In this document: positions 32,417 to 44,049 of the stretch, in pieces
How the letters are laid out: each line of letters opens with the position of its first letter
Numbering within the stretch: position 1 is the stretch's first letter
Origin: Apium graveolens
Lineage: Eukaryota > Streptophyta > Magnoliopsida > Apiales > Apiaceae
DNA length: 64,000 nt
NCBI RefSeq assembly: GCF_009905375.1
Contig: NC_133653.1
Coordinates: 91,313,671 to 91,377,670 of the forward strand
Direction: 5' to 3'
The notes under the pieces: generated by a model
What the model saw: only the letters and a program-made list of their open reading frames with translations
What the model was told of the DNA's origin: nothing
Database searches by the model: none
Program-made: the position numbers and the translations under genes

Positions 32417-33852
32417 TGATAAGTGGCATTTTATACCACTTAGAACGTCTTATAATGGCTTGAATTGATGTCTTGAAATCAGGTATTTTATGTATTTGAT
32501 GCATTTTTCTAGTGTTTTTGCATTTCAGGGTATAACTTGCGTATGTAGGAAGAATTCATCAGAAATAAGCCTAGGGAAATGCTTGGCATTGGTTGTGGAA
32601 AGTTGGGGGCAGAACGCAGCAAAATCAGGAGCAGAATTCAGAATTTTCCAGAAGGTGCTTGGGCGCCCGCTTAGGATGCTGGGCGGCCGCTCAGGATGTT
32701 GGGCAGCCACTCAGGAATCTGGGGCGGCCGCTCAGGGGCGAGAAAATTAATTCTGATTTTTATAAATCCTTATTCTGATGGACTTCTGAGACGGCTGGTT
32801 CTTGTGGGCTTCTATATAAGTAGTTCTCAGAGACATTTCAAAAAAGTGTGGTATCAAGCAAGGAGCAAGGAGAGAAGGAAAAAGACCGTTTTAGCACATC
32901 GCAACGAAGAAGAGGAAGCATACGTTTTCTTGTGATTCATTTATTCGTTGTATCAGTGGATGCTAGTTTTCTATACTTTGAACCTTATTACTCTTGTGAC
33001 GTACTCTGGTTTTAATAAGTATTTTTATTAGTTTATATTGTGTGTATTATCATGTTTTCATATGAACTCATGGTGACAATGAGTTCTAACATGGGCTAAT
33101 CGTGATCATGGGGTCATAACGGATTTACTATGGATTTCTTTAGTTAGTTGTTTAATATCTTAGTGTGTAATGATTGTATGATATCTAGCATAGGTTGTGC
33201 TTATTCGTCTTATGTGCGTCGCGAACATATAAGATAGTTTGTTAATCTCCTGTGAAGCGACGGTGGATCGCGAGGTTTAGAACTTACCATGCTAGCATAG
33301 GTTCATGTATGTGTATGCATGATTAGTGGGTAACTCTAACTGTTTTACTTGCCATGTGTAATCATAAAGAATAACTTGTGCTTAAATCATTATGTTGTCA
33401 AATTCTGTAGATATATAGGGTCTCAACATAATTGATGCCTATTCAACTTCTATCTTAATTGTGGATGTTTGGTAGAATGGTATTAGTACAACGAAAGTTG
33501 GCTTTTATCAGTTTCGTGTTGTTCGATTAATATCATCATTGTTACATGTTAAGGGTAATAACGATAACTATTGAAGGAAGTAGTAATGAAGTTATGATCT
33601 CATGTGTGTTTAATATTGTTAATTCAAGTGTCAATTAAGTGTTTAATTCTCATAGTTAATTGTAGTTAATAATTAGTTAATCAATTCTAAGTGTTATTGT
33701 CTTGACATTGAGAAGTAATCATACATTGGTAAGTAAGTGTGAATTGAACATAATTAGTCTGAGTCTCTGTGGGAACGAACTAGAATTTATTTTATATTAC
33801 TTGCGAACGCGTATACTTGCATGAATTATTAGCGCGTGTTTTGTGCCAAACA
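32417..33852 (+). repeat. 3' LTR of Athila-B (1436 bp)
   Basis: Starts TGATAAGTGG, ends GCCAAACA, followed by target duplication TTTAG (33853-33857). 20 bp longer than the 5' LTR because it has four GC modules (32659-32737) instead of three. Confidence 0.93.
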
Positions 33853-34138
33853 TTTAGGCTTTGAAATTTTGGTCATGCTAGTAGGATATGATCTAAATAT
33901 GCATATCTAGATTATATAAAATAAATAATCTAACACTTATACAAGAAGTAACTATCAAGCAAATCAAAAACTCTCCCTCTCCCCTATTTCATTTTTCAAC
34001 TCGGCCAAACTGGGAATAGAAACTTAGAAAGGCTGTATCTCCTTCATTTATTACTCACAAATTGCGATATATATCTCTTTGGAAAGGTATTGAGATGAGC
34101 TACATTTATTGTCTCACACTACTTTTTCATTTAAGCAT
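33853..34138. other. Target duplication and unassigned flank
   Basis: TTTAG at 33853-33857 closes the Athila-B insertion. The next 281 bp continue the flank seen at 22566-22622. I recognise no gene or repeat family in it. Confidence 0.5.
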
Positions 34139-37100
34139 TGTAAGGCCCTCATTTTTCCAGATATTTACAGAGAGATATGGAAACTGCCCAGCAGAAACCA
34201 CCAAGAAAGAAAAAGCCATATCTCGAGTTATAAACATTCAAAAATCACCAAATTTTAACCAAAGATTACTCATATCATGTACAAGGTACGTTAAAAATTT
34301 AATGGCCATTGAATTAGTATGGCATAGTTAAATCCTTGCTCAAAGTTGGGGATGAATAGTAAATCCGAAAATTAACTTTGTTTTCTTGTCTTAGGTTTTG
34401 AAGGATCTACCCACTATAAGCATCATCCAAGCTATACAAGTACTATAAAACATAGTTCTAGAATCTCTTGTACGCAAGAAGGTGTAAACTCTTACTCTTG
34501 AAGATTTATTGGATGGATTTTGTGATTGAGGATGAGATGAGTGATGTTATGTTGATTTCTTGAATGATTAGTTAGTTAGATACTAAGGTTGATGTTGTGA
34601 CCTCAAGAACTTAATTTTCTTAAGAGGTTTAAGTATTAAGATGATGGTAGGATAATTATTGGTTAATTATTTGTAGTTTAAGAGCGAAAACGAAACTCGA
34701 ATCGCGAGCGTAACGTCGATAAATTGAGTGAATCATAACCTTACGTTTCTGCAGAAATACAGAAAGTATAAACTGGGAATTCTTAAAAAGTAAGATTCAA
34801 AAATTATAGAAATTGTTGTAAGGATCGTTTAGGCACTTGAATCTCTTGATTTTGATTTACGGTTCAAAAGTTAGTCTCGTTTTAGTGAAAACGATTTACG
34901 CGATAAAAACTGCTACGAATTACGAACTTTGGAAATATAAATGATCGACTTAGAAGTATTAAAAAATTATGTAATTTTTACAGAGAGTACGAAATAGAAT
35001 ATATTAACTTTCACAAAATTTTCATGTAAAAATATTGATTTTTCAATTTTATAAAAAATTTCAGAACTGAGGTGGCGCGGAGTAAGAATACCAAACATAA
35101 CCCACTGTCTTTAAACTGCCACTTCGGAATTTTCACCCTTGTTTCCAGAAAACCAATTTCAAGTAATCTGTTATAAATGTTGTCTAGATCACGCACGCGA
35201 AAATGGTGCGTCAATTGAGTTAACGGTTTGAGAGAAATCAACGTTATAGTGAAAGCGGTATGAATAGTAAAACTCCGTAGTTGACCAAACTTTTAAAATA
35301 CTTTTCACCTATTTAAATTCATAATTTTAAAATGAAGCTTTTATGATAAATATTAAAAACACTCAAAAATATCCTTGAGGCGGTTTGGTAGTAAAATATT
35401 AATTTTTTGATTTATTAAAAATGTTAGAGTGTGAGGCGCGTAATAGTAATATTTGGTAAAGTCAACTCTAGAAGACCACTTTTACCGTCCGTTTCGACCA
35501 AGTATTAATACTTATTTCGAGTCGGTCAAATATTGAAAATTATGAAGCATTGTACTTATTATAAATATAAGTCAGTGATGGGATTAGGAATACTGATTAA
35601 GATTATGATATTTGTTGATCAGAAAACCCGGAACGAGAGGAAGTCGGAAAATGTATCTTGGACTCTAGGCAAGTTTTCAAACCTTACTTTTTAAAACTGT
35701 TGTGTTATGCTTGTTTTCAAATAAATGCTATATATATATGATGTTGTATTATGATATTTTACAAATTATGATATATAATATCATACGATATGATAATTAT
35801 TTTGGTATATGAATATTACCGAATTTCAATCGATAACGCTAGAAAGTAGCGTTGTATATATGAGGTGTATATTTTAGATCGAGGATCGGTCAGTATAATT
35901 TGATGAAAATCCGGAAGTATTCTAGATGTGTTATATATCGTATAATATTTTAACGCTATAGTAGAGCGTGAGGTATAAGTTGTAAGACCGAGAGTCAGTC
36001 AGTTTTCACAAAGTATAAACCCGGGAATCGTCCCGGGGACGTTTTGGATGACTAAAAGTCCGTATCGATTTTATTGCAAGGGACTCGATGTCCTCTTATG
36101 ATTTATTAAATACCTCAAATTTTATTTAAAAACGATTTCTAAAGATCGTATTCCCTCGACTCTATTTAATTACCTGATCAATGAATATTATTTCATATAT
36201 TCATTTAACAAAAAAAGGAGAAGTATTCTCCAACGTTTATTTTATTTTAATACTATTTATTTTATATTATTAAAGATTAATTTAATTATCTAAACATAAA
36301 TTAGTTGAGGAATATAATTTCAATTATTCTTTTAAAATATAATTATTCAAGGTTTAATTATTTAATAATTATTATTAATTAATTAATATTTATTAACTGA
36401 TTATCATTTAAAAATCATAAAACCTATTTTAAAATATTTTTGAGTTTCAGAAATCATACTAATACTTTCAAATCGTCGAAGAATATTATCTCGACATACT
36501 TTAAATAATTTGACTATAGTTTCAAAAGAAACTCTCCTTTAAATACTTATTTGTTGACAACAGTAAACTCACATTATCTTAGTGCTTCCTCCGAAAATTC
36601 TCAGAAGTACATATATATATATATATAAACGAGATGAGATGTGCCTATCAACAAGCAAAGCGCTTGAATAACTTCGATGTGGTTCGAGTTCTCGGGATAT
36701 GGTAGGAATCTTCCAAGGACAAGGGTAGACCCTGGTACCATGGGTACTAGGGAGACTACCAAATGTACCATAGGCGAAGGTACCCTATGTACTCAGGAAC
36801 CTATGAAAAGTTACCGCAGGCGAAGGTACTCTATGTACTCGGGAACTTGTGAAGTGTGTGCATACCCGAAATGGGATACATAGCCCGAATGCGGCCAGGG
36901 TGATAATCGAGAGTAAGGAAGTCGTCCTTCTACTAGTAGAAAAGGCCACATATTTATGTATTACAACTGATCATCGTTTGTGGTGGCTCCGATACATGTC
37001 CTATTCTTCCAATTGAAATTGAAATGCAATACCGTAACCTAAGCCTAGGTGTTGGGTTTACCATTAAGGTATTTGCTGACTAATAAGTCAATCAAAGAAT

Positions 37101-37606
37101 TATTTTGAAAAGAGGTGTGTATCACCAAGAAAACTACTTTGAATAAATAAATATCCTTATACGGATTAATATAATTTCTTTAACAGTCTTTTCATACTGT
37201 TGATTATTATGGCTGAGCATTATTGTAAACTCTTGCTTTCTTTTAAATATCATAACACAACAGATTACCAGTATGTTGGTGTGGGACTTAGTCACTTGAA
37301 ATCATGAGAAGAATCTCGTGTAGTTCTGTCTGAGGTGGACCACAGTATTCAGATAGGTATAAGATGTTGGTAGTAATTATTGTAACTTCATGTAGAGGTT
37401 ACAAATAATTGTTTAAGATCATGTAAAGTATTTTTGAGTTATAATAAAAGAAGATTACATTTTGTACATCATTTCTAAGGCTATAAATTGTGTGTGTGCG
37501 CGCGTGAGATTGGGGTCTGTTGGATTATTGAATTAGTACATGTTATACATGATTGAAGAATTGCGTGATGACCCAGATCCCTGACCCCGTATTTGGGGGC
37601 GTTATA
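34139..37606 (+). repeat. Tekay-related LTR (solo or recombined), about 3.5 kb
   Basis: The right end ATGACCCAGATCC...GGGCGTTATA parallels the end of the 5374-9737 LTR. An internal segment at 36893-36950 (CCAGGGTGAT..., then CTACTAGTAGAAAAGG) also matches that LTR. The start TGTAAGGCCCTC at 34139 resembles TGTAATAACCCC. No primer site follows; SIRE#2 coding sequence begins at 37607. No matching target duplication was found, and the left border is less certain than the right. A 46-bp duplicated segment lies at 36766-36857. Open frames here look like chance. Confidence 0.6.
36766..36857. repeat. 46-bp tandem duplication in the Tekay-related LTR
   Basis: Two copies of a unit containing CAGGCGAAGGTAC and CTATGTACTC, period 46 bp, diverged at several positions. 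Confidence 0.7.
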
Positions 37607-40600
37607 CCCGTAGTCAAGATTATGTCTTAATATGGGTTCTTCTACGAGAAAAAATACTTTGTAGCACGTGTGGACAAGAGTGTTGCTTCCGAAGACTTTC
37701 ACAAGATGATGGACTTCATTAGCAACTGTAAGTTGAAGTACCCTATGCTTGAGTCTCATGTGATTTACTGCGAGGTTGTGGAGCAAGTTTGGACCAACGC
37801 CGTTTTCAACTCTACAGACATAAACATTACCTGCAGTCTCAAAGGTAATGATTATTGCACTAATTGTAATGAAGTTCAAGCTTGTTTTAAAATGCCTGAA
37901 AATAACACATTAGTTCCACACACAGACACTGATGTGAGTAACATGCTTAAGTCTATAGGTTACTCTCTTGATTTTGCTAATTTAGGTGGAATCAGGAAAA
38001 AAGGCCCTAGAAAAGAATGGAGCTTTCTGTGTGACTCTTTTATAAAAGTATTTTCTGGAAAAATAAGTAATTTTGATGTAATTACTTCTTCCATGCTTAA
38101 TATGTTGTACATGTTCTTAAATGACAAGTGTTTAAATTTTAGCAATTCTGACATGCTAGAGTTAGGGTATATGTTAGGAGATATTAATAAAAGACCAAAA
38201 AATGTGTATTATGCTAGGTTTCATATGATGCTAGCTAATCATGTATCAAAAAATCTTTTAATTGAAAACCCAAACAACAAGCTTGCTTGTTGGGTCCAAG
38301 AAAAGAGAGTGTTTGCTGATTTATGCAGGAACAATCTTAATGATGAAGTGCCTCTTCACTACATGCCAATCATGGAGGCACCTCAGGTAAGTGAGGTGAA
38401 TGTTCCCGCTTCTAACTCTTCCTAACCTATTATTTCTTTGAGTTCAACTTTGGTTACGGCATCTGTGACTGTGACTAAATAGATGTCTACCCAAGCCACT
38501 AAACCAAAATCTTTAAAACCCAAATCAATGAAGCTACACTCTAGTTTCTCCCAAAAGAAACTAGTTTTAAAACCTATCAAAGCACCTGAGGGGAGTGTGA
38601 AGGGTAGTGAGCAAGGTGTGGGAAAGGGTGAAATTCAAAGAAACCCTAAGGATAAGGTGGGTGAGGAAAGTGTGACCCAAACTAGCCACACCACAGTCTC
38701 CCAATAGACTGTGGTGATTAATAAGGAAATTAGTACATTAGCAGTTGCATCCTCCCAAAAAAATGTGACTGTTGAAATAAGCTCTTCTCCAAGAGCACAA
38801 GCCAAAAGGGGAAGGGACACATCTGACCAAACACAAACCTATATCAAAAAGAAGATGGCTAAACCTATGGGGGAGTCACAGGGTGCACATACAGTGCCAA
38901 CTGTAGTCAAAGACTCAATTATAGCACCAATTCAAAGTCAGTTTGATGTGGCTTTAATAAATGTGGAGTTACAACCAAATTCTCTCATTATTGATACACC
39001 ACACACACAATTCTCCCATAAACTCACTGGATGTGGACATGATAAACACATCAATTCCTGATTCTCCATCTTTAAAATTCATGGAGGAGCCAAAATCTAT
39101 AGCAAGTGAGCATCATTTTATTGATGATTTGTTGGCTCACTTGCCCTTTCTTTCTAAACCTAATGATGAGTCTGTGCATAAAAATATAAAATCAATCTCC
39201 ACAGACTCAACCATAGTTTCAACTCCTAACTCTTTTATTTCTACTTCCTTGATGGATATTCATCATCTGTCGATAAGTGATTGTCCCTCGACGGATAAGC
39301 CTAACAACGATTATCCATTGACATTCACAACTGCTACTTCGACGGATATCCCTTATTCGTTGAAAGTCTCTACATAACTTGATATTTCCAAAATTGTGAC
39401 AAGTGTAGATGACTTAGTAGTTGTACAATCACTCCTAGGTTTGAGGGAAGGGAGTGACTTAAGTGAGAGGTTGAGTTACTTTCAGAAAAAAGGAGAGGAA
39501 ATGAATGAACTTCCACATGCTATTTCTTCTAGCATGGTAAAAGTGAGTGAGAGGACTCCCACCTTAGATGGTGAAGGTGAGGGTGTGAGGGTGGGGAGCC
39601 AAGGGGAGCCTTTGATACAAAAAGAGAGAGAAAATGAGAGAAAGGCAGGTACATGAGAAATAAGGTTGGAAGCCATTGCAAGTGAGTAAATGAATGTCAA
39701 TGAGGCTAAAAGGAAAAGACTATATCAACAAGAATACAGAGATTTTATAGATTTTATTTCCCTAGATGCTGAGATATTTACTCACCCTGTTATAGCCTAC
39801 CAAACATTGGATGTTCCGGGAAATGAGGACGTTGAAAAGACACTCAATCTAGTACACACAACAGCATCTCTGCGAAGAGCTAAAGATGTTGTGTCCTCTC
39901 TACCTCCTACAGCTGATGATATGGACTCTAACTTTGAAGCTCATGGGGATTCTGAGTTTGGAGATGACTTTGATGATGAAGCTGGCACCAACTTAGGGGG
40001 AGATGAATGCCCTAGTTCTTTTATACAAACTCCAGGTTGGATGCTCCGTAAGGATTACAGTTATCATCATTTCACATCAACAATGTTCAAGCTCATAAAT
40101 CAAACTCAATTATCCATTCAAGCTACCACAGATGCCAGCACCAGAGCTCTCTTAGAAGCCCATCTTGAGCCTCTTCAACTACACAAAATTTAAAATCTCA
40201 AACAGACTCTGGAATATGAATGACATGAAGAATACTGTTAAGGTAGTCAAGAAAGAGCTGAATGAAAGATTTGGGGAGAAACTTCCAGAAGCTACAATGA
40301 GGGAAATGTATCTCAAGCTCGGAAAAGAAAGTGACTTGGAAGAGAAAGTTGAGGCCCTCACAAATAGACTCTCAAAAGTGGAACATTATGTGGCCAATAT
40401 ACTGGATGGTCAAGCAACACAAACTTATCTCCTTCAACAACTGGTGGCTGCACAAATTTCAAACCCTAATATACTTGATGCTAACAAAAAGGGGGAGAAG
40501 GATATGCATGTAAAAATTTCAAAAGTGTTAGTTCCATCTATCACATTCTGAAAGCAACCAGTTATGGATAACATAGATCTCATAACCCTTGTAGCAGCTG

Positions 40601-41058
40601 AACTGAAGCTGAAGGAACAACAATAAAGGATAGATGAAAGAATTGAGAAGGTGTTTGGCTCAATTGCAAATCAAGAAAAATCTGTGAAGCATTTCACTCA
40701 GTTGAAGCCAATCACCATGAATGAGATGCAGCTAGGAAAAGGAGATAAGGGTGAACCATCAATAAAGAATGAGTTCAACAATTTTGTGGTGTTAAAGCCT
40801 ATACAAGCAAATGTCACAATATCAACAAAGAACCCAATGTTGGTTAACTATTCTCCTCCTAGTCCATATGAAGATAAGTTGGTGGATGCATCAACTGAAA
40901 GCTTCAAAACCACCAAAGATTCCATGCTAAGAACAAGAATTGCAAGAATATATAGATATGGCAAGATGATTTATGTGATGACTGGGCACCCTCGGTTTAG
41001 AGAAGCTAAAGATGAGGAAAATAGAAGATTAGGAGCTCAGAAAAGAAGGAAGAAATAG
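37607..41058 (+). pseudogene. Env-like ORF of SIRE#2, N-terminal and middle part, broken
   Basis: Homologue of 11229-14700. Starts with PVVKIMS followed by a stop, then KMMDFISNCKL, VIYCEVVEQVW, PHTDTDVSNML, FSGKISNFD and NPNNKLACWVQEKR. A Ser/Thr-rich middle follows, then a coiled-coil-like part (about 40200-40470) and a charged region. Stops stand at 38423, 38705, 39375, 39654, 40191, 40549 and 41056, with frameshifts near 39000 and 40180. CGACGGAT motifs occur inside at 39288 and 39340. The missing first two codons coincide with the LTR junction. No function can be expected. Confidence 0.8.
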
Positions 41059-41168
41059 GCCACAAAAGGAGTGAAAATAAAATTGGAAATGCCTGCAGCT
41101 CCAATTGAAACTGAGAAAACCTTATCTAAAGAGAAGCAAGAACCAAAGAAGTCAGGAAAAAGTACTGG

Positions 41169-43024
41169 TGAGCAAGATTGAATTTGTATGTATAACTCAA
41201 TAATTTTGGATAACTCAACATAGAACAAAGGACTTTGAAATAGTCTATATTCTATTAGAATCAGTACAGATTATTTATTGGGCATATACACGATGATTTT
41301 GATATCTATAGTGAAGAAGACATCAATAGTGATATGTATGAAGTTCATTAACATGTTCAGGAAACAGAGGAATAAAGTTGGAGTCATTCGAAGCAGTTAT
41401 CAAGATCAGTGTGAAGACCTCAATGATTCTTAGTGAAGTTGTTTATATCTGGTAGAAGACTTGGAAAAGATTTGAGAAGATATAGTATGAAGGCCTGAGA
41501 GCGGAACTAGTCACTAGTGAACTAGACCATTGAACTAGGTGTAAGTGATTCATGAAAGGAAACTGAATACTATCATTAGGAAGATTGTAAAGTGAGGATT
41601 TGTATCTGGGAATACAGGTTTTATGTTCATATGAAGACTCAAGAGAGAAGACTTGAAGACAGGACAGCTTTGGGATTACAATGCTCTACAGAAACTAAGT
41701 CAAAGTGATCACTACCTTGTAGTAGGAGTCACCATGATCTGTACATTGATTATCAGAAGCAATATCCTAGAAATACAGTTCAATATATCAGTATAGGAAT
41801 TGATCTTGACTTGGATCGAGCCTCGGGGAATAAACATAAGCAAAACTGAAATCATAAGTGAAAGAATACTACTCTGGTTGCCAGTTAGAATATTTAGCAT
41901 GGCATGATATTTTTCTAAGGCAAAAATTGTTCTCCTAGCTATCCTAGGAGTGAAGGTCGTAAGTTAGAAAGGAAAAAAAGAGAGAAATATCTCACATGTG
42001 CTTACATGGCCCTTATAATCAATTCTAAGCTTCCTAGAAAGGCAAGGCTCGCAACTTAGCTTCACCAGGGGAGTGTTGTCGCAAGTTAGATTATCCTAGG
42101 GGCACTTGATCGCAAGTTAGAGCTACAAGGTATGCTTGTCACAATTTAGCCCTCCTAGATAACATGCATGCGCAAGTAAAATGCCAAGGGAGAAGAAGAG
42201 CTCACAAGTAAAATGGAAGCTCAAAATTTTCTAAGGCATTATCCTTCATGTCGCTAGTTAGCCTTCTATTTACCCATTGGATTCGCAAGCTACGGGTTGG
42301 CCAAGGAAATGTTCACTCTAGAATTCCATGTCATAAGTGAGAAGTTGGAAAAGGTTCTAAGTACCTTGATACACCTTCTAGTCGCCACTAATTATGGGAA
42401 ATTAAATCTAAGTACAAAACCTCTTCTCTTGTGCGCAATTAAAGTGAAATGAAAGTCAGGGGATGCAAGTTGGCTTGGATTTACAGGTTTTCAATTCAAA
42501 TACTTGGACATAATCAATCCACGTGTCCTTTCTTCTCTCTCCATCCTATTAGTCTATACAAATAAATAGATGCAGATTGGAATTGCATCTCTCCCACATT
42601 GAATATAACGAAGCTCTTGCAAATTATATTCAGAACTTTGAAAAGCTTGATTTGACAAGGAGAGGTCATGCTCATTTGTTTACTCACCATTTAAAGCCTT
42701 ACACATTAGATACACTCATAATTTAAAGATTCCTTGATTATATTGAATACCATTTGAAAATAGCTTTAGATTTTTAGAGTGGTAGATACAAGACATAGTT
42801 TGATATCTTATAATTTGTATTGGCTTTATCTATTTGTAACTTTGATTGTTTCTTCAAAGGTGTAAGCAACCATTTGCGATTTAATTTCTTAATAACAAGA
42901 ATTATTCTGTGAATCTCCTTGTGTTTATTTATTTCATTTTGATTTTTATTTTCCGCTGCATTATTTGTCAAAAAATGAAGAATATACATTCACCCCCTCT
43001 GTATGTACCTTTTGGACCTAATAG
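41169..43024 (+). mobile_element. LTR-like insertion inside SIRE#2 (1.86 kb), probably a solo LTR
   Basis: Splits the env-like ORF between the Lys-rich and C-terminal domains. Flanked by the 7-bp direct repeat GTACTGG (41162-41168 and 43025-43031). Its right part, CACCCCCTCTGTATGTACC then TTTTGGACCTAATA, has the form of a copia LTR end. Contains about nine TCGCAAGTTAG-like motifs (41940-42300) and a TATA-like TATACAAATAAATAG near 42555. No coding sequence. Exact ends are uncertain because a copia target duplication should be 5 bp. Confidence 0.55.
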
Positions 43025-43030
43025 GTACTG

Positions 43031-43860
43031 GAAGGTTAGAGCAAAAAAAAAGATTGTTCAAGATAAATAAATGGAGCAAGTTGAGTTCAAGGTCCGTCCT
43101 GATGTGAATTTCCATGGTGATCCAATAATTCCAAATGATGAACCAATAGACTAGGAAATCCTACCGATTCCTGAGCCAAACTTACCCATTCCCACCCAGA
43201 AAAAAAGAAGCAATCAGACAGAAAACAAGTTTTACCCCAATCAAAATCAATGTCCAAACCCAAGACAACAATCAACAAGGAAGGTCAACTTTTCATCTGT
43301 GACATAAAAGAATTTTCAGACCTCAACCTCTACCTGGATGAACTAGATGAAGTTAGAGTAATTGATGCTTCCTACAGATTGCTAGAGAGGTTGGTGTTCA
43401 GGTAAAAGGGTGGAAAGGAAATAACTTGGCCTCTATATAGGATTATCAATGAAGGCTACAGTGTCTAAATAAAAGTATTTTCTGCTATGAAGAAGGATTT
43501 TGGATTCATCAAGGTGGCCAAAACAGAAATATTTAACAAAATTCAACAAATCAGACAAAGCTAGAGAGATCCAAATGCACTACAAAGATTCCTAACTATT
43601 CCATACAGTGGAAGTAGAGTGCATTTGAGACCATACTGGATGATGGAGTTTAGGGATAAAAGATTTACCAGAAGATTCTTTAGACTTGAAACCAGCTAAA
43701 TATATCAAGCAATGATACTCTCAAGGAAATGCAGGAGATGTTGGATCTCAATAATGAAGATGAATCTGAGTTCTACAGACAACTTCAAAATCAGATAGAA
43801 CAGAAAATGAGAAGCTGGGGAAGAAAACTAGACAGTCAAGGAAAAAGAATTAATCTTCTA
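43031..43860 (+). pseudogene. Env-like ORF of SIRE#2, C-terminal domain, broken
   Basis: Resumes homology to 15000-15793: FHGDPIIPNDEPID, then FSDLNLYLDELDEV, WPLYRII and RVHLRPYWMMEF. A TAG at 43152 falls at the codon that is TGA in SIRE#1 (15086). More stops and frameshifts follow. Confidence 0.75.
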
Positions 43861-44038
43861 TGTCTAGAGGAGCACCTTGAAAATAGCTTGTGAGATTTCT
43901 ACAAACTCTTTTGGTACAAATTTTCAATAAAATGTAGCATTTAGCATTTTTATCTACATTTATAGTTTTAATTTGAATAGGGTGTTTTTTATCATCAAGT
44001 ACTTCTAAATTTATGCCTATAATTCTATTAGACATAAA

Positions 44039-44049
44039 TTGGGGGAGAC
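44039..44049 (+). other. Polypurine tract of SIRE#2
   Basis: TTGGGGGAGAC directly before the LTR, one base different from SIRE#1. Confidence 0.85.

Larger units (their letters stand above)
22623..33852 (+). mobile_element. End-complete Athila-type Ty3/gypsy retrotransposon (Athila-B)
   Basis: An 11.2 kb element with two LTRs, a TTTAG target duplication on both sides, tRNA-Asp-type primer site, gag, protease, RT-RNase H, integrase, spacer with array and TATA-like box, env-like third ORF, 1.1 kb non-coding region and polypurine tract. Ends are complete, but gag-pol has about seven stops and a frameshift, so it is non-autonomous. The LTRs differ by a few percent by eye plus one 20-bp indel, which suggests a moderately old insertion. 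Confidence 0.93.
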
